DNA from: Prevotella sp.
Lineage (GTDB): Bacteria; Bacteroidota; Bacteroidia; Bacteroidales; Bacteroidaceae
DNA: 64,000 bases
Direction: 5' to 3'
Assembly: GCA_015060485.1 (NCBI GenBank)
Contig: SUYI01000009.1
Span: forward strand, 1 to 64,000
Part shown: positions 8,895 through 17,664 of the stretch, one piece after another
Position numbering within the stretch: the first letter of the stretch is position 1
Layout of the letters: each line of letters opens with the position of its first letter
Made by a program: the position numbers and the translations under genes
The notes under the pieces: model-generated
Told to the model about the DNA's origin: nothing
Databases searched by the model: none
What the model saw: only the letters and a program-made list of their open reading frames with translations

Positions 8895-11592
8895 ACAGGT
8901 TTGCCAGTTCGATGACCTTGTCGACCGCGGCACTGAGTCCGTCGACATCCTTTCCGCCAGCCTGTGCGAAGTGGGGCTGACCACCGCCGCCGCCTTGGAT
9001 AAGCTTAGCAGCCTCGCGAACCATCTGGCCTGCATTCAGTCCGTGTTCGCTGACCATGTCGTCGCTCATCATAATCGAGAGCTGTGGCTTCTGGTTGTCG
9101 TGTGAACCAATGACGCAGAGCAGTGAGCCTTCGACAGCGGCACGAATCTTAAAGGCCAGGTCCTTGGCTGCTGCAGGTGACATGGGCAGTACGGCGGTGA
9201 CGACCTTGACGCCATTCACCTCGCGGGCCTTCTCTATCAGCTGCTTGGCAGCGCGCTCTACAGCCTGTGCCTGGAAGCCTTCGATTTCCTTCTTCATGGC
9301 GTCGTGCTCCTCGATATACTTGCGGATGACGCCCTGCAGGTCCTTCGCGTTGTTGAAGAACGACTTGACTGCACGCAGCAAATCCTCGGTCTGATACAGC
9401 AGTTCCTCACACTCCTTACCTGTCTTGGCCTCGATACGGCGGATGCCAGCTGCCACGCTACTTTCAGAGAGAATCTTGAAGAAACCGATGCGACCTGTCG
9501 AGGTGGCGTGGATACCACCGCAGAGCTCGCACGACGGACCGAAGCGCATCACGCGAACTTTGTCGCCATACTTCTCGCCAAAGAGGGCAATAGCACCCAG
9601 TTTCTTGGCTTCTTCCATCGGCATGTCACGATGTTCGTCGCGTGGCAGGTCCTGGCGGATCATGTCGTTGACCATGCGCTCTACCTCACGCAGCTGCTCG
9701 TCGGTGACCTTCTCGAAGTGCGAGAAGTCGAAACGCAGCGTGTCAGGCGATACAAACGAACCCTTCTGCTCCACGTGGTCGCCCAGTACTTGCTTCAACG
9801 CATAGTCGAGCAAGTGGGTAGCGGTGTGGTTGGCTGCCGAAGCGTCGCGCTTGTCGGTATCGACGCAAGCCATAAAATGTGCTGTGGGGTCCTTAGGCAG
9901 CTGCTTGACAATATGGACGGTCTGTCCGTTCTCACGCTTGGAGTCAATGACCTCGATGGTCTCGTTCTCAGAGACGAGCACACCCTGATCGCCGACCTGT
10001 CCGCCCATCTCACCATAGAACGGTGTAGCAGACAGCACAATCTCGTAGAACTCGTTCTTCTTCTGGGTGACCTTACGGTAGCGCAGAATCTCACACTCAT
10101 ATTCTGTATAATCATAGCCTACGAACACCTGTTCTGTGCCGATGGCAGAACCATCGGCCACAGTGATCCAGTCGCTATTCTCTACGGCAGCGGCATTACG
10201 AGCACGCTCCTTCTGTTTCTGCATCTCGACGTTGAACTGCTCTTCGTTAACGGTAAAACCATTCTCACGACAAATCAGTTCTGTCAAATCAAGAGGGAAT
10301 CCGTAAGTATCGAACAGACGGAAAGCCTGCTCTCCATTCAATTCCTTCTCTCCTTTGCTCTTCATCTCCTCCATGGCCTTGTCGAGCAGCGAGATACCCT
10401 TGTCGAGGGTGCGCAGGAAACTGTCTTCCTCTTCCTTAATCACCTTGGTAATCAGCTGCTGCTGGGCCTTCAGTTCGGGGAAGGCATCGCCCATCTCGTG
10501 CACGAGGGTGGGGACGAGCTTATAGAGGAAACCATCCTTCTGTCCGAGGAAGGTGTAGGCGTAACGCACGGCACGACGCAGAATACGACGGATGACGTAG
10601 CCTGCCTTGGCGTTGCTGGGCAACTGACCATCAGCAATCGAGAATGATACGGCGCGCAGGTGGTCGGCGCAGACACGCATGGCGACGTTGACTTCGTTTT
10701 GAGATTTGAGGTTTGAGATTTGAGATTTGTCTTTAGCAGCTTCAACCTCTTCCTCAAAAGTGGTGTATTTCAGACCCGTGATGTCCTGCTCGGCCTTGAT
10801 GATGGGCTGGAAGACGTCGGTATCGTAGTTCGAGTGCTTGCCCTGCATCATGCGAACCAGGCGCTCGAAGCCCATGCCGGTATCAATGACATTCATCGAC
10901 AGCTTCTCAAGACTTCCGTCAGCCTTACGGTTGAACTGCATGAACACGAGGTTCCAGATCTCGATGACCTGCGGATCGTCCTGATTCACCAGTTCACGGC
11001 CCGTCTTGCCTGAAGCAGCTTTCTGCTCAGGGGTACGCGAGTCGACATGAATCTCAGAGCAGGGACCACAGGGACCCGTATCGCCCATCTCCCAGAAGTT
11101 GTCGTGCTTGTTGCCGTTGATGATATGATCCTCAGGCACGTGCTTGGCCCAGTATTTGGCAGCCTCGTCGTCACGGGGGATATTCTCTTCAGGTGAGCCC
11201 TCGAACACAGTGACGTAGAGATCCTCGGGATTCAGCTTCAGCACATCCACCAGGTATTCCCAGGCCATATCGATGGCGCCCTCTTTGAAATAGTCGCCAA
11301 ACGACCAGTTGCCGAGCATCTCGAACATGGTATGGTGGTAGGTATCGTGACCCACCTCTTCCAGATCGTTGTGCTTACCACTGACACGCAAGCATTTCTG
11401 AGTATCCGCTCGGCGACGCGGCTCTGGGTCGCGCGTACCTAATATAATATCTTTCCACTGGTTCATGCCCGCGTTGGTAAACATCAACGTGGGGTCGTCT
11501 TTGATAACCATCGGTGCAGAAGGCACGATGGCGTGTTGCTTCGACTCGAAAAACTTCTTGAACGAGTCGCGAATCTCGTTGGCTGTCATCAT
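8893..11592 (-). CDS. alaS: Alanyl-tRNA synthetase
   Basis: Charges tRNA-Ala in the cytoplasm. The N-terminal class II catalytic core is clear ([29 protein letters not shown]). The editing domain has the [11 protein letters not shown] zinc motif and the CELCGGIH stretch, and the C-terminal DHHA1 domain has the [16 protein letters not shown] glycine-rich end. The ORF track extends upstream into the tRNA-Lys gene; the family start fits the ATG at 11592 (or 11589), giving about 899 residues. A short AT-rich repeat is translated as [10 protein letters not shown] around residues 288-298, just before the conserved [13 protein letters not shown] stretch. The gene follows tRNA-Lys on the same strand, so the two probably share the promoter at 11751. 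Confidence 0.96.
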   Translation of the reverse strand: MMTANEIRDSFKKFFESKQHAIVPSAPMVIKDDPTLMFTNAGMNQWKDIILGTRDPEPRRRADTQKCLRVSGKHNDLEEVGHDTYHHTMFEMLGNWSFGDYFKEGAIDMAWEYLVDVLKLNPEDLYVTVFEGSPEENIPRDDEAAKYWAKHVPEDHIINGNKHDNFWEMGDTGPCGPCSEIHVDSRTPEQKAASGKTGRELVNQDDPQVIEIWNLVFMQFNRKADGSLEKLSMNVIDTGMGFERLVRMMQGKHSNYDTDVFQPIIKAEQDITGLKYTTFEEEVEAAKDKSQISNLKSQNEVNVAMRVCADHLRAVSFSIADGQLPSNAKAGYVIRRILRRAVRYAYTFLGQKDGFLYKLVPTLVHEMGDAFPELKAQQQLITKVIKEEEDSFLRTLDKGISLLDKAMEEMKSKGEKELNGEQAFRLFDTYGFPLDLTELICRENGFTVNEEQFNVEMQKQKERARNAAAVENSDWITVADGSAIGTEQVFVGYDYTEYECEILRYRKVTQKKNEFYEIVLSATPFYGEMGGQVGDQGVLVSENETIEVIDSKRENGQTVHIVKQLPKDPTAHFMACVDTDKRDASAANHTATHLLDYALKQVLGDHVEQKGSFVSPDTLRFDFSHFEKVTDEQLREVERMVNDMIRQDLPRDEHRDMPMEEAKKLGAIALFGEKYGDKVRVMRFGPSCELCGGIHATSTGRIGFFKILSESSVAAGIRRIEAKTGKECEELLYQTEDLLRAVKSFFNNAKDLQGVIRKYIEEHDAMKKEIEGFQAQAVERAAKQLIEKAREVNGVKVVTAVLPMSPAAAKDLAFKIRAAVEGSLLCVIGSHDNQKPQLSIMMSDDMVSEHGLNAGQMVREAAKLIQGGGGGQPHFAQAGGKDVDGLSAAVDKVIELANL
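10697..10729. repeat. In-frame AT-rich repeat inside alaS
   Basis: Near-tandem units GATTTGAG/GTTTGAGATTTGAGATTTG are read on the minus strand as [10 protein letters not shown]. They sit in a non-conserved spot between conserved AlaRS segments, so the enzyme is probably still functional. Confidence 0.7.
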
Positions 11593-11607
11593 CTTGTATT
11601 TACTTTT

Positions 11608-11632
11608 AAAGCCACTGATAATCAGTGGCTTT
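11608..11632. other. Hairpin between tRNA-Lys and alaS
   Basis: AAAGCCACTGAT and its complement are separated by one base. It lies between the tRNA 3' end and the alaS start on the minus strand and could be an RNA processing site or a weak attenuator. No long T-run follows. Confidence 0.5.
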
Positions 11633-11643
11633 CCATTTCTTTG

Positions 11644-11716
11644 TGATCCGCTTGGGGCTCGAACCCAAGACCCCAACATTAAAAGTGTTGTGCTCTACCA
11701 ACTGAGCTAGCGGATC
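11644..11716 (-). tRNA. tRNA-Lys (anticodon TTT)
   Basis: The minus strand reads as a full cloverleaf: acceptor GATCCGC paired with GCGGATC, D-arm GCTCAGTTGGTAGAGC, anticodon stem CAACA/TGTTG around loop CTTTTAA, and T-arm GGTTCGAGCC. The discriminator base is A and CCA is not encoded. It precedes alaS on the same strand. Confidence 0.96.
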
Positions 11717-11750
11717 GACCTTAAGGGGGTGATTTCATCGAAATCGGCTG

Positions 11751-11758
11751 CAAAGGTA
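11751..11758 (-). promoter_or_regulatory. -7 promoter box for tRNA-Lys and alaS
   Basis: TACCTTTG on the minus strand matches the Bacteroidetes -7 consensus TAnnTTTG, 34 nt upstream of the mature tRNA. Confidence 0.65.
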
Positions 11759-11783
11759 CGACTTTTTGATGAAACAGCCAAAT

Positions 11784-12392
11784 TTATTGGGATGTTTTTT
11801 CATCTTTCGCCTTTTCTTCCTCTATGGCGCGCAGGTAGCAGTCGCGGCATAGGGGCTCGTATTCCTGTGTTTCTCCCAGCAGCACGCGTTTGTCGTTTTT
11901 CACTGTACGGTGACTGACGTAGGCCAGCGAACCGCACTTGACGCAGATGGCGTGTACTTTCGTCACGTCGTCGGCAATGGCGCAAAGGGCAGGCATCGGA
12001 CCAAAGGGAACACCCCGGAAGTCCATATCGAGTCCGGCAATGATGACACGAACACCCCTGTAGGCCAGCTGGTTACACACGTCGACGAGTCCTTCGTCGA
12101 AAAACTGCGCTTCGTCAATGCCCACCACGTCAATGTCGGATGACAGCAGGAGAATGCTGGCCGAGGAGTCGAGTGGGGTAGAGGGGATGGCGTTGTGATC
12201 ATGGCTCACCACCTCCTCGTCGCTGTAGCGGGTGTCGATGGCTGGCTTGAAGATTTCCACCTTCTGTTTGGCAAACTGTGCACGGCGCAAACGGCGGATG
12301 AGTTCCTCGGTTTTGCCTGAGAACATAGAACCGCACACCACCTCTATTCTGCCTGGGCGACGTGCCTCGCCCGATGTAGGATAAGTAATCAT
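11784..12392 (-). CDS. tdk: Thymidine kinase
   Basis: Phosphorylates thymidine to dTMP in the salvage pathway. The P-loop is GSMFSGKT near the N-terminus, the Asp-Glu of DEAQFFDEG is the Walker B-like region, and two CxxC pairs (CVKCG and CRDC) form the structural zinc site. The 202-residue length is normal for the bacterial type II enzyme. The ATG at 12392 lies only 4 nt after a TATCTTTG promoter box, so the mRNA may have almost no leader. It is divergent from rsmI with a simple-repeat spacer between them. Confidence 0.95.
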   Translation of the reverse strand: MITYPTSGEARRPGRIEVVCGSMFSGKTEELIRRLRRAQFAKQKVEIFKPAIDTRYSDEEVVSHDHNAIPSTPLDSSASILLLSSDIDVVGIDEAQFFDEGLVDVCNQLAYRGVRVIIAGLDMDFRGVPFGPMPALCAIADDVTKVHAICVKCGSLAYVSHRTVKNDKRVLLGETQEYEPLCRDCYLRAIEEEKAKDEKTSQ

Positions 12393-12396
12393 GCTG

Positions 12397-12404
12397 CAAA
12401 GATA
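12397..12404 (-). promoter_or_regulatory. -7 promoter box of tdk
   Basis: TATCTTTG on the minus strand ends 4 nt before the tdk ATG, which suggests a leaderless or nearly leaderless transcript. Confidence 0.7.
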
Positions 12405-12462
12405 GTCATTTTAAGTGAAAAGTGAATAGTGAAAAGTGAAAAATTTGCTCCCACCATTGTCA

Positions 12463-12519
12463 TTTTTCATTTTTTCATTTACATTTCTCATTTCTCATTT
12501 CTCATTTCTCATTTTTTTT
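12463..12519. repeat. ATTTCTC simple-repeat array
   Basis: Repeated TTTCTCA/ATTTTTC units fill the gap between tdk and rsmI. Similar arrays occur at about 23941 and 24231. Confidence 0.7.
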
Positions 12520-12521
12520 CT

Positions 12522-12529
12522 TACCTTTG
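12522..12529 (+). promoter_or_regulatory. -7 promoter box of rsmI
   Basis: TACCTTTG lies 8 nt before the ATG at 12538. This supports that start over the upstream ATG at 12436 in the ORF track. Confidence 0.7.
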
Positions 12530-12537
12530 CAGCCGAA

Positions 12538-13236
12538 ATGGGCATATTGTATATCGTACCCACGCCTGTGGGCAATATGGAGGACATGACGCTACGTGCC
12601 ATTCGCGTCCTGAAGGAGGCCGACCTTGTGTTGGCTGAGGACACGCGTACGTCGGGCATTTTGCTGAAACATTTCGGTATTCAGCAGCACCTTTTGTCGC
12701 ACCATAAGTTCAACGAACACGGCACGAGTGCCTCGGTGGTTGAGCGCCTTCAGGCAGGTCAGACGGTAGCCCTCATCAGCGACGCCGGTACTCCAGGCAT
12801 CTCCGATCCGGGGTTCTTCCTCGTTCGCGAGGCTGTGCGTGCTGGCATTGAGGTACAGACGTTGCCCGGTGCTACGGCTTTCGTCCCTGCGCTGGTGTCG
12901 AGCGGACTTCCCTGCGACCGCTTCTGCTTCGAGGGTTTCCTGCCCCAGAAGAAAGGTCGTCAGACGAAGTTGCAGAGTCTGGCTGCCGAGGAGCGTACGA
13001 TGATTTTCTACGAGTCACCCTATCGTGTGCTGAAAACTCTCCAGCAGTTTGCCGAGGTGTTTGGCGCCGAGCGTCAGGTCAGCGTCTGCCGTGAAATCTC
13101 GAAGGTTCACGAGGAGAGCGTACGCGGCACGCTGGCAGAGGCCATTGCTCACTTTACCGAGCACGAGCCGCGTGGAGAATTTGTCATTGTGTTGGCTGGA
13201 AAAGAAGACAAGAAAGATAATCATAAAGAAAAGTAA
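12538..13236 (+). CDS. rsmI: 16S rRNA 2'-O-ribose methyltransferase RsmI
   Basis: Methylates the 2'-OH of C1402 in 16S rRNA using SAM. The start at 12538 gives MGILYIVPTPVGN, the normal family N-terminus; the ORF-track extension (MKNLLPPLSFF...) translates the simple repeat and lies upstream of the promoter box. Family motifs seen are LAEDTRTSG, LISDAGTPGISDPG, LPGATAFVPALV and FYESPYRV. At 232 residues it is a normal RsmI. A lipoprotein gene begins 13 bp after its stop, so the two may be co-transcribed. Confidence 0.95.
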   Translation: MGILYIVPTPVGNMEDMTLRAIRVLKEADLVLAEDTRTSGILLKHFGIQQHLLSHHKFNEHGTSASVVERLQAGQTVALISDAGTPGISDPGFFLVREAVRAGIEVQTLPGATAFVPALVSSGLPCDRFCFEGFLPQKKGRQTKLQSLAAEERTMIFYESPYRVLKTLQQFAEVFGAERQVSVCREISKVHEESVRGTLAEAIAHFTEHEPRGEFVIVLAGKEDKKDNHKEK

Positions 13237-13249
13237 AAAACATAAGAAG

Positions 13250-14095
13250 ATGAAAAAAGCATTATTGTTTGTTGTTGCCCTGCTGTCACTGACAGCCTGC
13301 AACCAGAAGGGAAGTGGTGATGATAAGCTTGTTCAGCAGGCTGACTCACTGAATCGTATTATTGCCCAGAAGGACAATGAAATCAACGACATGATCGGTA
13401 CGATGAACGACATTGAGGAAGGTTTCCGTGCCATCAATGCTGCCGAGGATCGTGTCAGCGTAGCCCGTCAGGGTGAAGGCGCCAGTGCCAAGGAGCGTAT
13501 TCAGGAGAATATGCAGTTCATTCAGCAGACCATGCAGCAGAACCGCGAGTTGATCAACAAGTTGCGCAACCAGCTGCGTACCAGCTCTGTCAAGGGCGAT
13601 CAGCTGCGTCGTACGCTGGAAACCCTCACTCAGCAGATGGAAGAGAAAGATGCCCAGCTGAAGGCCCTGCAGGCAGAATTGCAGGCTAAGAATATTCAGA
13701 TTGAGGAACTGACCGAGCAGGTTTCCGACCTCTCGACCAACGTCAGCAACCTGAAGGAAGAGAGCAGCGAGAAGTCGCAGACCATCTCTCAGCAGGATAA
13801 GCAGTTGAATTCAGCCTGGTTCGTCTTTGGCACGAAGAAGGAGCTGAAGGAACAGCACATCATCGAGGATGGCGAAGTACTCCGCTCGAACTTCAATCAG
13901 GACTACTTCACCAAGATTGACATCCGCGTCGACAAGGAAATCAAGCTGTATTCGCGTTCAGCCAAGTTGCTGACCAGCCATCCCGCAGGCAGCTACAAGC
14001 TCGAGACGGATGCCAACAAGCAGTATGTGCTGCGCATCGAGAATCCTTCGAAATTCTGGTCTACCAGCAAGTATCTGGTCATCCTGGTGAAGTAA
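13250..14095 (+). CDS. Coiled-coil lipoprotein of unknown function
   Basis: The ORF track starts at 13049 inside rsmI; the real start is the ATG at 13250, giving a 281-residue protein with a lipoprotein signal (LLSLTACNQ, Cys17). Residues about 25-215 are rich in Q, E, K and L heptads (QQMEEKDAQLKALQAELQ), a long coiled coil. The last ~70 residues form a small globular domain with WFVFGTKKELK and KIDIRVDKEIKLYS. It resembles envelope lipoproteins annotated only as hypothetical in Bacteroidales. A structural role linking outer membrane and periplasm is possible, but no function is assigned. Confidence 0.85.
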   Translation: MKKALLFVVALLSLTACNQKGSGDDKLVQQADSLNRIIAQKDNEINDMIGTMNDIEEGFRAINAAEDRVSVARQGEGASAKERIQENMQFIQQTMQQNRELINKLRNQLRTSSVKGDQLRRTLETLTQQMEEKDAQLKALQAELQAKNIQIEELTEQVSDLSTNVSNLKEESSEKSQTISQQDKQLNSAWFVFGTKKELKEQHIIEDGEVLRSNFNQDYFTKIDIRVDKEIKLYSRSAKLLTSHPAGSYKLETDANKQYVLRIENPSKFWSTSKYLVILVK

Positions 14096-14130
14096 GCTTC
14101 ACGGGGGTATCGTCTGAGAATTTATAAATT

Positions 14131-14207
14131 TAATTAAAAACGTGCTTTTTTGTTGCGAAAGTGGCAGAAATGTTAAATTTTTGCTTCATAAAGTGCGTTT
14201 TTAATTA
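14131..14207. promoter_or_regulatory. Imperfect inverted repeat upstream of the susC promoter
   Basis: TAATTAAAAACGTGCTTT at 14131 and its near complement at 14190 (16 of 18 positions) lie 30-105 bp before the -7 box. This is a candidate regulator site or RNA hairpin; no regulator gene is nearby. Confidence 0.4.
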
Positions 14208-14236
14208 ATTTTATTTGTTTTCTCATAAATATATAG

Positions 14237-14244
14237 TATATTTG
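14237..14244 (+). promoter_or_regulatory. -7 promoter box of the susC-like gene
   Basis: TATATTTG followed by CACG matches the Bacteroidetes consensus. It leaves a leader of about 70 nt before the ATG at 14322. Confidence 0.65.
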
Positions 14245-14321
14245 CACGTTATTTTGCCGTATACTCTCGCCTATGCGCGCGTATATAATAAAGGTGAATC
14301 ATTAAAAATAGGAAATAGTAT

Positions 14322-17300
14322 ATGAGAAAAAAGATTACGCTGATTTTGTTCGGTCTGTTCCTTTCCATGGGACTGGCTTTAGCACAGAACAAGATTACAG
14401 GTACCGTCCTTGAAGACACGGGCGAGCCGTGTATTGGCGCTACTGTCATGATTCAAGGCACGAAACAAGGTACCAAAACCGACCTGGATGGTCATTTCAC
14501 CATCGCCGTACCTGCAGGTAAGAAGCTTGTGATAAGCTATGTAGGTATGGTTACCGAGACCGTTAAGCCCAAGGATGGCATGACGATCACGCTGGTGCCC
14601 GACGCCCATACCCTTGGCGAAGTCGTCGCTGTGGGTATGATGAAGCAGGACAAGCGACTGTTTACTGGTGCCACCACGAAGGTGGATGCCGAGAAGGCTA
14701 AGTTGGATGGTGTGGCTGACGTGAGCCGCGCACTGGAAGGCCGTGCTGCCGGTGTCAGTGTGCAGAACGTGTCTGGTACTTTCGGTACCGCACCAAAGAT
14801 CCGTGTGCGTGGTGCTACGTCTATCTACGGTAGTTCCAAGCCCCTGTGGGTGATCGACGGTGTGATTCAGGAAGATGCTGTCGACGTCAGTGCCGACGAC
14901 CTGTCGTCTGGTGACGCTGTGACGCTGATTTCTAACGCCATTGCCGGTCTGAGTGCCGACGATATCGAGTCGTTCCAGGTGTTGAAGGACGGTTCCGCCA
15001 CGTCTATCTATGGTGCCCGTGCTATGGCTGGTGTGGTTGTCATTACTACCAAGCGTGGTAAGGTCGGTCGCAGCACCATCAACTATACCGGTGAGTTTAC
15101 CTATCGTCTGAAGCCCTCTTATAGCAACTATAACATCTCGAACTCTCAGGAGCAGATGGGTATCTATAAGGAGATGGGCGAGAAGGGCTGGCTCGAGTTC
15201 TCTACACTCGCCAACAGCAGCTCTTCCGGTTTGTATGGACGCATGTACAAGCTCATTGCCGACTATCAGGACGGCAAGTATGGCCTGCCCTATACCGATG
15301 CTGCCATGAACCAGTATCTGCAGACTGCTGAGTTCCGCAATACCGACTGGTTCGACCTGTTGTTCACCAACAACATCATCCAGAACCACTCTGCCAGCAT
15401 TTCCACTGGTACCGAGAAGGCCAGCCTGTACGCTTCTGTATCGGCTATGTACGATCCGGGCTGGACGAAGGACTCTAAGGTCGAGCGTTATACCGCCAAC
15501 ATGAACGCTTCGTACAACCTGTCGAAAAAGCTGACCGTATCCATTCTGACCAACGGTTCTTACCGCGACCAGAAGGCTCCCGGTACCTTGGCCCGTTCTA
15601 CCGACGTCGTCAGTGGTGCCGTGAACCGTTCGTTCGACATCAACCCCTTCAGCTACGCCATGAATACGGCCCGTACGCTGGACCCTGATGCCACCTACAC
15701 GCGTAACTATGCTCCCTTCAACATTTTCAAGGAGCTCGACAATAACTACATCGACCTCTCCATTTCCGACATGAAGTTCCAGGGCGAGTTGACCTACAAG
15801 CCCGTCATGGGTCTTGAGATTCATCTGTTGGGCGCCTATCGTACCCAGAAGACCTCTCAGGAGCACTTCATCCTGAATGAGTCGAACCAGGCTGAGGCTT
15901 ATCGTGCCGGTGTGGACAATCCCAGTATCCAGAGTTCGAACCCCTATCTGTATACCGATCCTGACGACCCCAACTCGCTGCCTATCTCGGTGATGCCCAA
16001 GGGTGGTATCTATACCCGCAACGACTATATGGTTCGCCAGCTGGATTTCCGCGGCACCGTACAATATAATAAGGTGTGGAACGATACCCATATCATGACC
16101 CTCTTTGCCGGTATGGAGGCCAACAAGACCGATCGCGACCAGTCGTTCCATTCCGACTATGGTGTAGACTACAATGCAGCCCGTCTGGTGACCATCACCC
16201 CCGAGTTTTATAAGCAGGCCAAGGAGGAGGGTACCGTGCTGACGTCGTTCTCGAAGTCGTGGACGCGCAACCTGGCTTACTTCTTCATGGGCAGCTATTC
16301 TTACAAGGGCCGCTACGTCATCAACGGCACTTTCCGCTACGAGGGTACCAATAAGCTGGGTAAGGCCCGTTCTGCCCGCTGGCTGCCGACGTGGAACGTC
16401 TCCGGTGCATGGAACGCCCACGAGGAGAGCTTCTTCCGCAAGTGGATGGAGAAGAGCAACAATGCCGTGTCGCATGCTGCCCTGCGCCTGTCGTACTCGC
16501 TGACTGCCGATCGCGGTCCGTCGTATGTGTCGAACGCACTGCCCATCTACTATTCTACGAATGCCTGGCGTCCGCAGGCCGACCAGATGGAGACGGTTAA
16601 CGTGCTGAGCGATATTGCCAATACCGAGTTGACTTACGAGAAGAAACACGAGTTCAACGTAGGTCTTGACTTAGGTTTCCTGAACAACCGCATCAATCTG
16701 AATACCGATGTCTACTGGCGTCAGAACTACGACCTGATTGGTTACATCCAGACGCAGGGTGTCGGTGGTTTCATCAACAAGATGGCCAACGTCGCTACCA
16801 TGAAGTCGCATGGTATCGAGTTTACGCTGACCACGCACAACATCCAGAGCAAGGACTTCAACTGGGATACCGACTTGACATTCTCGTATGCTAAGAACGA
16901 GATTACCGACCTGAAGTCGCGCTCGAACGTCATCAGCCTGGTCAGTGGCACCAGCACGAATCACTTCCGCGAGGGCTATCCCGTATCAGCCCTGTTCTCT
17001 ATTCCCTTCGTGGGTCTGAACGACGAGGGTCTGCCTCAGTTCATCAACGAGGATGGCGAGAAGACGCTGACCGACATCTACTTCCAGGAGTACGATAAGA
17101 TTGACTACCTGAAGTACGAAGGTCCTACGGAGCCTACTACGACGGGTGGTATGAACAACATGCTTCGCTGGAAGAACTGGCGCCTGAACGTCTTCATCAC
17201 CTATTCGTTTGGCAACAAGGTGCGCCTCGACCCGCAGTTCTCTGCAGCCTACTCCGACATGAGCGCCATGCCGAAGGAGTTCAAGAACCGTTGGGTAGAG

Positions 17301-17648
17301 CCCGGCGACGAGCTGATTACTGATATTCCTGTTATTGCCAGCCGTCGTCAGTATCGCGACATCCAGCACCTGAGCTATGCCTACAATGCCTACAACTACT
17401 CTACAGCCCGCGTGGCCGACGGCGGCTTCATCCGTCTGAAGGACGTTTCGCTGACCTACGACCTTCCCCGTCAGTGGATCAGCAAGATTGGCCTGAGCAC
17501 CTGTTCGCTGAAGCTCGATGCCACGAACCTCTGCCTGCTCTATTCCGACAAGAAACTGAACGGTCAGGACCCCGAGTTTGTTAATTCCGGTGGTGTGGCA
17601 ACGCCTATGCCTAAGCAGTTCACATTCACTGTCCGTCTGGGAATGTAA
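14322..17648 (+). CDS. SusC-like TonB-dependent outer-membrane transporter
   Basis: Imports ligands across the outer membrane with TonB energy. Signal peptide to about residue 21 (LALAQ), then a carboxypeptidase-regulatory-like domain (ITGTVLEDTGEPCIGATV, residues 24-105), a TonB-box-like EVVAVGMMKQ, and the plug domain with the SusC signature (LWVIDGVIQ, IESFQVLKDGSATSIYGARA). The rest to residue 1108 is the beta-barrel with an aromatic-rich end. The susD partner begins 16 bp later, followed by a metallohydrolase lipoprotein and a DUF4302 lipoprotein. No glycoside hydrolase is present, so the substrate need not be a polysaccharide. Confidence 0.95.
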   Translation: MRKKITLILFGLFLSMGLALAQNKITGTVLEDTGEPCIGATVMIQGTKQGTKTDLDGHFTIAVPAGKKLVISYVGMVTETVKPKDGMTITLVPDAHTLGEVVAVGMMKQDKRLFTGATTKVDAEKAKLDGVADVSRALEGRAAGVSVQNVSGTFGTAPKIRVRGATSIYGSSKPLWVIDGVIQEDAVDVSADDLSSGDAVTLISNAIAGLSADDIESFQVLKDGSATSIYGARAMAGVVVITTKRGKVGRSTINYTGEFTYRLKPSYSNYNISNSQEQMGIYKEMGEKGWLEFSTLANSSSSGLYGRMYKLIADYQDGKYGLPYTDAAMNQYLQTAEFRNTDWFDLLFTNNIIQNHSASISTGTEKASLYASVSAMYDPGWTKDSKVERYTANMNASYNLSKKLTVSILTNGSYRDQKAPGTLARSTDVVSGAVNRSFDINPFSYAMNTARTLDPDATYTRNYAPFNIFKELDNNYIDLSISDMKFQGELTYKPVMGLEIHLLGAYRTQKTSQEHFILNESNQAEAYRAGVDNPSIQSSNPYLYTDPDDPNSLPISVMPKGGIYTRNDYMVRQLDFRGTVQYNKVWNDTHIMTLFAGMEANKTDRDQSFHSDYGVDYNAARLVTITPEFYKQAKEEGTVLTSFSKSWTRNLAYFFMGSYSYKGRYVINGTFRYEGTNKLGKARSARWLPTWNVSGAWNAHEESFFRKWMEKSNNAVSHAALRLSYSLTADRGPSYVSNALPIYYSTNAWRPQADQMETVNVLSDIANTELTYEKKHEFNVGLDLGFLNNRINLNTDVYWRQNYDLIGYIQTQGVGGFINKMANVATMKSHGIEFTLTTHNIQSKDFNWDTDLTFSYAKNEITDLKSRSNVISLVSGTSTNHFREGYPVSALFSIPFVGLNDEGLPQFINEDGEKTLTDIYFQEYDKIDYLKYEGPTEPTTTGGMNNMLRWKNWRLNVFITYSFGNKVRLDPQFSAAYSDMSAMPKEFKNRWVEPGDELITDIPVIASRRQYRDIQHLSYAYNAYNYSTARVADGGFIRLKDVSLTYDLPRQWISKIGLSTCSLKLDATNLCLLYSDKKLNGQDPEFVNSGGVATPMPKQFTFTVRLGM

Positions 17649-17664
17649 TTTAAAAATATAGAAT

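Noticed and set aside
11644-11716. tRNA-Lys as attachment site of the accessory region
   Set aside because: The accessory region begins about 12 kb away and no partial copy of the tRNA end was found at its borders.
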